This document shows, piece by piece, positions 44,490 through 52,004 of a DNA stretch of 64,000 nt. The stretch covers positions 62,001-126,000 of the forward strand of contig CAMDMA010000005.1 of NCBI GenBank assembly GCA_945902075.1, given 5' to 3'. This DNA is from Candidatus Kuenenia stuttgartensis. GTDB taxonomy: Bacteria > Planctomycetota > Phycisphaerae > Phycisphaerales > SM1A02. Below the pieces are notes generated by a model. That model did not search any database. It was not told the DNA's origin and worked only from the letters and a program-made list of their open reading frames with translations. Numbering within the stretch: position 1 is the stretch's first letter; each line of letters begins with the position of its first letter. A program made the position numbers and the translations under genes.

Positions 44490-45821
44490 ATGAACACCAC
44501 ACCGAATACTCGTCGCGTCGTTGTCACCGGCATGGGCTGGGTCACTCCGCTCGGACACGATGTTGACAGCGTCTGGAAGCGCTTGCTTCACAGCGAGTCG
44601 GGCATGGGCCCGATCACGCGATTCGATGCCCGGACGTTTCCTACAACCTTCGCCGCGGAGGTCAAAAACTACGACATCGCTGGTTTCGTCAAGGATCCCT
44701 CGGTGCACGCGACGGCGGGTCTCAACTCGCAGTTCGCGCTCGGTGCTGCGTGTCAGGCGTGGAAGCAGTCAGGTCTTGGTGAGTACGCAGCGCTCGACCG
44801 AAAGCGCGTGGGTCTTTACCTCGGCGCCGGCGAGGGCGTGATTGATTTCGCGAACTACGCTGCCTCGAACCTCGCGGGCTGGGACGCTGATGCGAAGCGG
44901 ATCGACGGCGTGAAGTGGGCCAACTTCGCACACAAGGCGATGGACCGCATGCGCGAGGTTGAGCAAGAGCCCAACATGCCGCTGGCACATCTCGCGCGCG
45001 AGTTTGGTGTGCGTGGCCCAGCGCTCAACTGTCTCACAGCGTGCGCGGCCAGTACGCAGGCAATTGGCGAAGCATTCTCGCTCATCCAGCGCGGTGACAC
45101 CGATGTCATGATCTCGGGCGGTACTCACACGATGATTCATGTGCTCGGAGTGACGGGGTTTAATCGTCTGACCGCGCTCTCCACTTCGAAGGGCGATCCG
45201 ACCAAGGCCTCACGGCCATTTGATGCGACCCGCGACGGTTTCGTTATGGGTGAAGGCTCGGGCATGATCGTGCTTGAAAGCCTTGACCATGCGCTAGCTC
45301 GCGGCGCCACGCCGCTTGCGGAGGTGGGTGGCTACGGGTCGAGTGCTGATGCGTTCCGCATCACAGACATCCAACCTGAGGGTCGCGGTGGCGCGGCGTC
45401 GATGGGTGTTGCGTTGCGCCAAGCGGGTATCGATCCCACCGTGCGTCGCGCCGACGGACGCGCGGCGATCGACTACATCAGTGCGCACGGTACTGGCACG
45501 AAAGAGAATGATTCGATCGAGACGCGCGGGGTGAAGCGGGTTTTCGGCGCAAACGCCAAGGACATCCCAATGAGCTCCATCAAGAGCATGATGGGTCACC
45601 TCATCGCGGCTGCGGGTGCGGTGGAGTTCATCACCTGCGTACTCGCAATTCGCGACGGGATGCTGCCGCCCACCATCAACTACGGTACGCCGGACCCGGA
45701 TCTTGATCTTGACTACGTGCCGAACAAGGCGCGTAGCGCGAAGGTCGACATCTGCCTCTCGAACTCGTTTGGATTCGGCGGACAGAACGACACGCTCGTG
45801 GTGAAGCGCTTCCGGGCGTGA
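44490..45821 (+). CDS. beta-ketoacyl-ACP synthase II-like (FabF family), catalytic partner
   Basis: A 443-residue condensing enzyme with the full catalytic set: Cys in CLTACAASTQAIGEA, His in DYISAHGTGTKENDS, and Lys/His in SSIKSMMGHLIAAAGAVEF. It elongates acyl or polyketide chains on an acyl carrier protein. The gene follows the degenerate ketosynthase by 17 bases, so the two are likely cotranslated and dimerise. No acyl carrier protein, ketoreductase or dehydratase gene is adjacent. This could be the housekeeping FabF, but its pairing with an inactive homologue points to a specialised lipid or polyketide role. Confidence 0.88.
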   Translation: MNTTPNTRRVVVTGMGWVTPLGHDVDSVWKRLLHSESGMGPITRFDARTFPTTFAAEVKNYDIAGFVKDPSVHATAGLNSQFALGAACQAWKQSGLGEYAALDRKRVGLYLGAGEGVIDFANYAASNLAGWDADAKRIDGVKWANFAHKAMDRMREVEQEPNMPLAHLAREFGVRGPALNCLTACAASTQAIGEAFSLIQRGDTDVMISGGTHTMIHVLGVTGFNRLTALSTSKGDPTKASRPFDATRDGFVMGEGSGMIVLESLDHALARGATPLAEVGGYGSSADAFRITDIQPEGRGGAASMGVALRQAGIDPTVRRADGRAAIDYISAHGTGTKENDSIETRGVKRVFGANAKDIPMSSIKSMMGHLIAAAGAVEFITCVLAIRDGMLPPTINYGTPDPDLDLDYVPNKARSAKVDICLSNSFGFGGQNDTLVVKRFRA

Positions 45822-46093
45822 AAGCGGATTTCTCCCGAGCGAACCTGCGTTTGTGAGAGGTTCGGGAAGGCTGGATTCAAGCGCGCCTGTTCGTCGAGTC
45901 CTTTGCCAATCGCCGCAAGATTTCCTCACGCAGAACGATTGTGTGCCGCGGAAGATTTTAGTGGCTCAAATGATGTGCACGACATGCGTGCGTCCCGCAT
46001 GCCTCACGGTATCGTGATGAAACACGCCAGATTGCAATGAACGCGGAGTGTTCTGCGCAGCAGTCGAGCGGAACTCCGTGAGGGAGAATCGCG

Positions 46094-46585
46094 ATGCGGC
46101 TCGTCACCATCGTCATCAGCGGCGGTCTCGTTTCTGCGGCCTACGCAGTCGATGCGCCTCCGCGTGCGACATCCGGTACGCTCGCCTCGTTTGGCTTCGT
46201 GGGATTCGGGAACATCCGCAATCTCGATCGTGTGCTTGCTGTTGCCGCGGGCGACAGTCATTCGATGGCACTTCGCGCGGATGGCGCTGTTTGTTGCTGG
46301 GGTCTGAATGATTTCGGGCAATCGACCGTGCCCGCCGGTCTTGGCACCCTCGGCGAAGTGTCCGCAGGCGGCGCTGCGGATGTCGATCGTGACGGGCACT
46401 TCGACGCGTGCGAGCGCGCTGTTGGCGATGGAAATCTCGATGGCATCGTCGGGCCTGAAGACCTGACCATGTTGCTCGGCGCGTGGGGAACAAACGGCGT
46501 GCCGTTTGGCGATCTTGACCTCAGCGGCATCGTGGCTGCAAGCGATCTCGCGGTCATCCTCACGAACTGGGGTTCGCGGCCGTAA
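46094..46585 (+). CDS. short secreted protein with one RCC1-like repeat and dockerin-like tail
   Basis: A 163-residue exported protein. AGGGA at 46081-46085 supports the ATG at 46094. Order: signal peptide (TIVISGGLVSAAYA), a single RCC1-type repeat (VAAGDSHSMALRADGAVCCW then GLNDFGQSTVPAGLG), an acidic calcium-type stretch (DVDRDGHFDACERA) and a two-repeat dockerin-like tail (GDGNLDGIVGPEDLTMLLGA and following). RCC1 propellers need about seven repeats, so one alone cannot form a blade ring; this looks like the remnant of a longer protein or a part that works in a complex. Confidence 0.68.
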   Translation: MRLVTIVISGGLVSAAYAVDAPPRATSGTLASFGFVGFGNIRNLDRVLAVAAGDSHSMALRADGAVCCWGLNDFGQSTVPAGLGTLGEVSAGGAADVDRDGHFDACERAVGDGNLDGIVGPEDLTMLLGAWGTNGVPFGDLDLSGIVAASDLAVILTNWGSRP

Positions 46586-46758
46586 ATGGTGCCCGGAAAC
46601 CTCGCGCGCAAAGGGCGGAATCGAAGCCCCGCATAGAACCCCTTACAAATCCTCATTCAAATCCCAATTCATATCCCCGAATCAAACTTCTGCTTCGCGC
46701 GCATGGCTACCCCAACGACGGTCACAGAGCCAAGCGCCGATCGTGCGTGTTGCTCCGT

Positions 46759-46764
46759 TACGCT
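46759..46764 (+). promoter_or_regulatory. putative -10 box, leaderless arrangement
   Basis: TACGCT ends six bases before the GTG at 46771; this is part of the reason for choosing that start. Confidence 0.35.
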
Positions 46765-46770
46765 ACCGCC

Positions 46771-47499
46771 GTGACCTCCGTCCTCGATGTCTCCAATCCA
46801 ACCGCCGCGCGCTCGCCGCGCGTCGGATGCGCGCTCGCACTCGTCGCGTTCGGCGCACTCGCTGCGCTCGCGACGCTCGCGCTTCTCCCGCCTCCTGGGC
46901 GACCGACACTGCCAACTGACGCCGTCGCACGCGGTGAAGCGTTCGAGCAAGCGCTTGTGGCAGCGGTCACAAAGGTGCGCGATCCAGCAGGGGAGACATG
47001 GGCGATCGCGATCGACCCGGCCGATGTCACCGCATGGCTCACGACGCGCTTGCCGAAGTGGATCGAACACGACCCGACGCTCGTTTCCTTTGAGGCCGCG
47101 ACCGCTGTGCGGATCGGTGCCGATGACGGCGCGCTCGTCGCCGAGACACCGATCGGCCCCGCCGCTCTCGGTCTCGTCGGAACGGTTCGCGTCCCGATCG
47201 CGCTTGAGGATGCACCTGGTGCGAGGCTCATGGTCGACATCGGCGTCGCACGAATCGGTCTCCTCCCGGTGCCGATTTCTCGCGCAGGTTGGGACGCTGC
47301 CGGCGCTCTTGCCGACGAGCTCGCTCGTTTTGAGGAGCGCTACCCCGAACGGCGTGTGCGGCTCGCGGACGGCCGACTTGTCGAAGTCCGCGCCATCGCC
47401 TGCGAGGACGACTGCATCAAGATCCGCTTCGCGACGCTTCCTGCGGGTGCATCCGCCGACTCAACTGCACCGACGACGGGGGCGGCGCTCGACCGGTAG
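46771..47499 (+). CDS. hypothetical single-span membrane protein
   Basis: A 242-residue protein that I do not recognise. It has one N-terminal membrane helix (VGCALALVAFGALAALATLALLPP) and a mixed alpha/beta outer domain with ADVTAWLTTRLPKWIEHDPT and LMVDIGVARIGLLPVPISRA; the C-terminus VRLADGRLVEVRAIACEDDC contains a Cys pair region. The pattern of amphipathic strands resembles lipid-binding YbbR/AsmA-like sheets only vaguely. The GTG at 46771 is chosen over the GTG at 46747 because a -10 box lies just upstream. It precedes the NuoG-like gene by 55 bases but that gene has its own -10 box. Confidence 0.5.
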   Translation: MTSVLDVSNPTAARSPRVGCALALVAFGALAALATLALLPPPGRPTLPTDAVARGEAFEQALVAAVTKVRDPAGETWAIAIDPADVTAWLTTRLPKWIEHDPTLVSFEAATAVRIGADDGALVAETPIGPAALGLVGTVRVPIALEDAPGARLMVDIGVARIGLLPVPISRAGWDAAGALADELARFEERYPERRVRLADGRLVEVRAIACEDDCIKIRFATLPAGASADSTAPTTGAALDR

Positions 47500-47539
47500 T
47501 AGCCCTCATCCACGCGTCCCCACGCGCGGGGCCTTCGGC

Positions 47540-47545
47540 TACATT
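47540..47545 (+). promoter_or_regulatory. putative -10 box, leaderless arrangement
   Basis: TACATT ends nine bases before the ATG at 47555; no Shine-Dalgarno sequence is present. Confidence 0.45.
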
Positions 47546-47554
47546 GCCCGACCT

Positions 47555-49216
47555 ATGGCAGAGCTCACGATCAACGGCAAGAAGTACCCCTTCCAGCCTG
47601 GCCAGACCATCCTCCAGGCCGCCCTCGATGCAGACGTCGAGGTCCCGCACTACTGCTACCACCCCGGGCTCTCGGTGGTGGCGAACTGCCGCATTTGCCT
47701 CGGCGAGGTCTGGCAGCCCAACGCCAAGACCGGCAAGCTCGAGGCGTTCCCAAAGCTCGTGCCGACCTGCCAACAAGCGGCCGCAGAGGGCATGGTGGTC
47801 TATACCGATAGTCCAAAGGCCGTCGCGAACCAAAAGTCGGTGATGGAGTTTCTCCTCATCAACCATCCGGTGGACTGCCCGGTGTGCGATCAGGCTGGTG
47901 AGTGCCACCTACAGGACTACAGCTACCAGTACGGTCGAAGCCAAAGTCGGTTTACCGAGGCGAAAAACAAGCAGCCAAAGAAGGACATCGGACCCAACGT
48001 CCTCCTCTACAGCGACCGCTGCATCATGTGCACCCGCTGCGTGCGATTCACCCGCGAGGTGACGGGCACGAATGAACTCATGGTCGATGGTCGCGGTTCA
48101 ACCGAGCAGATCGACATCTTCCCCGGCATGGCGCTCAACAACGAGCTCTCCGGCAACGTTGTCGACCTCTGCCCGGTCGGCGCGCTGCTCGACAAGGACT
48201 TCCTCTTCCAACAGCGCGTGTGGTTTCTCAAGAAGACCCCGTCGATCGATGGCATCACCGCGTCTGGCGACAACATTTCAGTCGAACACAATGACGGCGT
48301 TGTCTATCGCCTCAAGCCTCGCGCCAACGACGCGGTCAACAAGTGGTGGATCACCGACGAGGTTCGCTACGGATGGAAGTTCGTCCACTCGGACGCGCGC
48401 CTCACGCTGCCCTCGGTGAAGGGTCGCGATGCGTTTGATCCGCTGAAGCCGATGGAAGCTTGGCGCGACGCGATTGCCGCTGTCGATAGCGCAATGACTG
48501 CCTTGCGGGGTGTCGCGAAGAAGAACCTCGCGGTACTCGTGAGCCCGATGCTGACGTGCGAGGATGCCTACAACCTCGCGCGCTACGCGCTCTCCGTCGA
48601 CCCTGAGGCGATGCTCGCTGTTGGTCCGGTGCCGTTCCACGGCGAGGACAAGACATTCCCTGGCGGCTTCACCATCCGCGCGGAGAAGGCGCCCAACGCG
48701 CGCGGTGTCCGCCGCGTGCTCGAGGCGCTTTCAGGCGGCCGACCCGTGGCGAATACGCAGGGCTTTGAGTCGGCGCTCACCGCCGGAAAGTTTGGCGCCG
48801 CGATCGTGACCGGCAACTACCCAAGCGACTGGGCGACCGCGTCATTGGTCGGTGCGCTCAAGAATGTTGCGACACTCGTCGCGATCGACACGCTACCCAA
48901 TGCGATCACTGGAATGGCTTCCGTGGTGCTGCCGGGCGCGGCGTGGGTTGAGAAGGCGGGCACATTCGAGAACGCAACCGGTCGACTGCAGTGCTTCGAG
49001 CAGGCGATTGAGCCGGTCGAGTTTGCTCGCAGCGAATCGCAGATTGCCTTCGATCTCACGGCCGCGCGGGTCGGGAAAGCAGCAATCGGCTTCTCAGCCG
49101 CGGCGACGCGCGTCGAGATGTCGCGGGTCAGTGGTCTCGAATGTATGTCGAGTGCTGTCCATGCTCCGGAACAGTCGGAGACAGTCGAGAGCGACATGGT
49201 CATGGTCGAACTCTAA
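47555..49216 (+). CDS. nuoG: NADH-quinone oxidoreductase subunit G-like iron-sulfur protein
   Basis: A 553-residue iron-sulfur protein of the NuoG family. The N-terminal [2Fe-2S] ferredoxin-like domain has Cys in HYCYHPGLSVVANCRICLGE and VPTC. The His/Cys-ligated cluster site is HPVDCPVCDQAGEC, and a further [4Fe-4S] site is CIMCTRCVRFTRE with a distal Cys in VVDLCPVGAL. The remaining 340 residues are a reduced molybdopterin-oxidoreductase-like domain (WWITDEVRYGWKFVHSD). It is shorter than E. coli NuoG (about 900). No other complex I genes are in the window, so the gene is separated from nuoEF/H neighbours. It could alternatively be the diaphorase or gamma subunit of a related hydrogenase or formate dehydrogenase, though full-length similarity favours NuoG. 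Confidence 0.85.
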   Translation: MAELTINGKKYPFQPGQTILQAALDADVEVPHYCYHPGLSVVANCRICLGEVWQPNAKTGKLEAFPKLVPTCQQAAAEGMVVYTDSPKAVANQKSVMEFLLINHPVDCPVCDQAGECHLQDYSYQYGRSQSRFTEAKNKQPKKDIGPNVLLYSDRCIMCTRCVRFTREVTGTNELMVDGRGSTEQIDIFPGMALNNELSGNVVDLCPVGALLDKDFLFQQRVWFLKKTPSIDGITASGDNISVEHNDGVVYRLKPRANDAVNKWWITDEVRYGWKFVHSDARLTLPSVKGRDAFDPLKPMEAWRDAIAAVDSAMTALRGVAKKNLAVLVSPMLTCEDAYNLARYALSVDPEAMLAVGPVPFHGEDKTFPGGFTIRAEKAPNARGVRRVLEALSGGRPVANTQGFESALTAGKFGAAIVTGNYPSDWATASLVGALKNVATLVAIDTLPNAITGMASVVLPGAAWVEKAGTFENATGRLQCFEQAIEPVEFARSESQIAFDLTAARVGKAAIGFSAAATRVEMSRVSGLECMSSAVHAPEQSETVESDMVMVEL

Positions 49217-49404
49217 ATCGCGCGACGTTCCGCGCGCTCCCGTTGCGTGTTGGTTGCAAAACTGGGCATGCGGCGGAAGTCTTCTGCGTGTGTTCGAACG
49301 CGTGTGTTTGAAGGGGATGTTTCCCGCGCGCGAGCGATCGTGTTCGCGTCAGGATTGCCCGCTCAGGGAGTCATCGTCGCATTTCTTTGTTCTACGACCA
49401 TCGC

Positions 49405-50826
49405 ATGTTGCCGAGCCGAAGCGACATCTCCGAAGTTTGGGCGCAAGCGTGGCCAACGGTCATCGCGATGCTCAGTTACACCGCGATGCAATTCGTCGAT
49501 AGCCTCATGGTTTCGGTGCTCGGGCCGTTGGAAGTCGCTGCGCAGGGAAACGGTGGAATCTGGTCGTGGGCACCGATTTCCGCGGCATTTGGCGGGCTGA
49601 CGTTGGTGAACACGCTTGTTGCCCAACGCGTCGGCGCTGGCCGCACCGACGAGATCGCCCGCTACGGTTGGGCGGGAGTTTGGCTCGCGTTTCTCTATTG
49701 GGCACTCTTTCTGCTGCCGTTTGCGGCCTGCATCGGACTTCTCTTCGAAGGCATGGGCCACGAGCCAGCGCTTGTTGCGATGGAGACGACCTACGCGCGC
49801 ATTCTTCTCGTCGGTGGCGCGATCACGATTGGTGCCAAGGCACTCTCGCACTTCTTCTTCGGACTCCAGCGACCGAAGGTGGTCACGATCGGTGCCATCG
49901 CCGGCAACATCGCCAACGTGTTTGCCGCCTATGCGCTGATTTACGGTGAGGATGGCGTTGCGCAACTTGGGTTGCCGGGGATACCGGGAATACCGCCACT
50001 TGGTGTCGCGGGCGCGGCATGCGCGGCGGTCATTGGCACCGCGGTCGAGGCCATCTTTCCGATCGCCGTCTTCCTCTCGCGCAAACTCGATCGCGAGTTT
50101 GGTGTCCGCCGGGCGTGGCGTCCGGATCTCGGCGCGATGATGGACATCGTGCGACTTGGTTGGCCTGCGGGACTTCAATTCGCAAACGAGATGGTCTGCT
50201 GGGCAATCTTCATGACCGTGCTCGCGGGCGGTTTCGGCAGCGAGCACATGACCGCTGGTTGGTGCGCCATGCGATTTGTGCACATTTCCTTCATGCCCGC
50301 CGTTGGGCTTTCTTCTGCGGCGACAAGCCTCGTCGGCAAACACATTGGTGAGGGGAATCCCGCGCGCGCGGCACGGTCTGCGCACATCGCGGTCGGGATG
50401 GCGGTGCTCTGGATGGGCATTTGCGCGGCGATCTTCGTTGTGTTCCGTAATGAACTCACCGGCGTATTCATCGACACCGACACGCCCGCCGATTCGGCCG
50501 CGCGCATCCGGGCAATTGGCGCCACGATCTTTTTATGCGCTGCGATCTTTCAGATGCTCGACGGTGTCGGCATCGTCTACACCGGTGCACTCCGAGGCGC
50601 GGGCGACACGCTTTTTCCGGGGATCGCCACCGTGCTTTTCTCTTGGGTGATCATCGTCGGCGGCGGTTTCGCGATGACTCGGGTGTTTCCCGAACTTGCG
50701 TCCACCGGACCGTGGATCGCGTCGACGGTCTACATCGCGCTTCTTGGCGTTGTGCTTGCCGTTCGCTTCGAGCGCGGGGGATGGCGGAAACTCGCAATTC
50801 TCAGCGCGCCCACCTCGTCGCGGTGA
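49405..50826 (+). CDS. MATE-family efflux protein
   Basis: A 473-residue inner-membrane transporter with about 12 predicted helices in two homologous halves, each starting with a long hydrophobic stretch (WPTVIAMLSYTAMQFVDSLM in the first, LGWPAGLQFANEMVCWAIFM in the second). Family features include SLMVSVLGPLEVAAQG, NTLVAQRVGAGR and, in the second half, SSAATSLVGKHIGEGNP and GALRGAGDT. It is expected to export drugs or metabolites against Na+ or H+. The ATG at 49405 is preferred to the TTG at 49387. A small Gly-Ile-Pro repeat (LPGIPGIPPLG) sits in one loop. Confidence 0.9.
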   Translation: MLPSRSDISEVWAQAWPTVIAMLSYTAMQFVDSLMVSVLGPLEVAAQGNGGIWSWAPISAAFGGLTLVNTLVAQRVGAGRTDEIARYGWAGVWLAFLYWALFLLPFAACIGLLFEGMGHEPALVAMETTYARILLVGGAITIGAKALSHFFFGLQRPKVVTIGAIAGNIANVFAAYALIYGEDGVAQLGLPGIPGIPPLGVAGAACAAVIGTAVEAIFPIAVFLSRKLDREFGVRRAWRPDLGAMMDIVRLGWPAGLQFANEMVCWAIFMTVLAGGFGSEHMTAGWCAMRFVHISFMPAVGLSSAATSLVGKHIGEGNPARAARSAHIAVGMAVLWMGICAAIFVVFRNELTGVFIDTDTPADSAARIRAIGATIFLCAAIFQMLDGVGIVYTGALRGAGDTLFPGIATVLFSWVIIVGGGFAMTRVFPELASTGPWIASTVYIALLGVVLAVRFERGGWRKLAILSAPTSSR

Positions 50827-50881
50827 GAACGGGTTATCGGCAGGCACTTGGCGCCGTGGTGTCAGCAAACGCGGAAGCGGC

Positions 50882-50887
50882 TACACT
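50882..50887 (+). promoter_or_regulatory. putative -10 box of the TPR/alpha-CTD gene
   Basis: TACACT 61 bases before the start codon at 50949, in the gap after the MATE gene. Confidence 0.35.
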
Positions 50888-50948
50888 CGCACCCTTCGCG
50901 ATATGGCGCCGATGGGTGCCACGCGATCAGCGCACAGCTTTACGCGGG

Positions 50949-51878
50949 ATGAACACGACGATGAGCGGACTCGACACGGTGATTGGTGGCAAGACGGTCA
51001 ATCCGGAAGCCGTAAAGAAGCACGTTGCCGAAGCCGCGCGGCTTGAGAAAGCGCGCGACCGCGATGGTGCGGTTCAGGAACTTCGCGCTGCGCGCGAACT
51101 CACGGACGATCGCTCCGTGACGTTCAAGCTCGCGTACTTGCTTGATCTCGGTGGCGAAGAAAATGAGGCGGTCGCGCTCTACACCGAGCTCACCAGCGGC
51201 AAGAAGCCTCACATCAACGCGCTGGTCAATCTTGCGGTGATTTGCGAAGACCGTGGCGAATTCCTCCGCGCGGAACGTTTGCTCGCGCAGGTCGTCGAGA
51301 CCGATCCGAATCATCCGCGCGCACGTCTCTTCATGAAGGACGTGCAAGCAAGCAAAGACATGCAGGTCGAGAGCGAAGGCAGCCCGGTTGCGCTCGGAAA
51401 TGCTGTGCTTGATACGCCGGTCACCGACTTTGAACTCTCGGTCCGCGCGCGCAACTGCCTCAAGAAGATGCAGATTCGCACGCTCGGCGATCTTCTCAAG
51501 ATCACCGAAGCGGAGTTGCTCAGCTACAAGAACTTTGGCGAGCAGTCGCTCGTTGAGATCAAGGCGATGCTCTCGTCGAAGGGTCTTCGGCTTGGGCAGG
51601 GGCTCGAAGGCCAAGGTCGTCCGGGTGTTCGCAAGGACATCCTCGACGAACTCAAGGCCATCGTGCCGGAGACGGTGCTCAACAAGCCGATCTCGTCGCT
51701 TGAACTTTCGGTTCGCGCACGCAAGGCGCTGCAACTGCTCAACATCGCGAGCATTGGCGAGCTTGCCTCGCGCACGGAAGCGGAGTTGATGGGCGTCAAG
51801 AATTTCGGTGCGACGAGCTTGCACGAAATCCGCGACCGACTTCTGCAGCATGGGCTGACCCTCCGTCAGCTCGCCTGA
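50949..51878 (+). CDS. TPR protein with two RNA polymerase alpha-CTD-like domains
   Basis: A 309-residue soluble protein. Residues about 20-130 form a TPR-like helical region (DGAVQELRAARELT, HINALVNLAVICEDRGEFLR, AERLLAQVVETDPNHPRA). Two copies of the RNA polymerase alpha C-terminal domain follow. Copy 1 (about 155-215) has FELSVRARNCLKKM ... YKNFGEQSLVEIK and keeps the counterparts of E. coli Arg265, Asn268, Cys269, Gly296, Ser299 and Glu302 that contact DNA; Lys298 is Gln. Copy 2 (about 245-305) has LELSVRARKALQLL ... VKNFGATSLHEIR and keeps Arg265, Gly296, Ser299 and Glu302, with Asn268 and Cys269 changed. It lacks the alpha N-terminal domain, so it is not RpoA. It may bind UP-like DNA or RNA polymerase partners; role unproven. 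Starts at 50949 or 50961. Confidence 0.82.
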   Translation: MNTTMSGLDTVIGGKTVNPEAVKKHVAEAARLEKARDRDGAVQELRAARELTDDRSVTFKLAYLLDLGGEENEAVALYTELTSGKKPHINALVNLAVICEDRGEFLRAERLLAQVVETDPNHPRARLFMKDVQASKDMQVESEGSPVALGNAVLDTPVTDFELSVRARNCLKKMQIRTLGDLLKITEAELLSYKNFGEQSLVEIKAMLSSKGLRLGQGLEGQGRPGVRKDILDELKAIVPETVLNKPISSLELSVRARKALQLLNIASIGELASRTEAELMGVKNFGATSLHEIRDRLLQHGLTLRQLA

Positions 51879-52004
51879 GGCACGACGGTGTCAGAGTGAA
51901 GCGACAGAGGAAAGCGGCGGATGTTTCCGCTTCCGGCCGATCGCTCCAACGAGCTCGTTTCGCCATTGCGTCCAGCCAATTCGTTTCTATGAGGAGGTGC
52001 TTGC

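Noticed and set aside
45830-45865. Possible terminator after the second ketosynthase gene
   Set aside because: The stem (CCCGA..AACCT / AGGTTCGGG) is interrupted and no T-run follows.
46620-46690. AT-richer stretch with repeated ATTCAAATCC-like units
   Set aside because: Short and imperfect; no promoter or binding-site pattern could be supported beyond chance.
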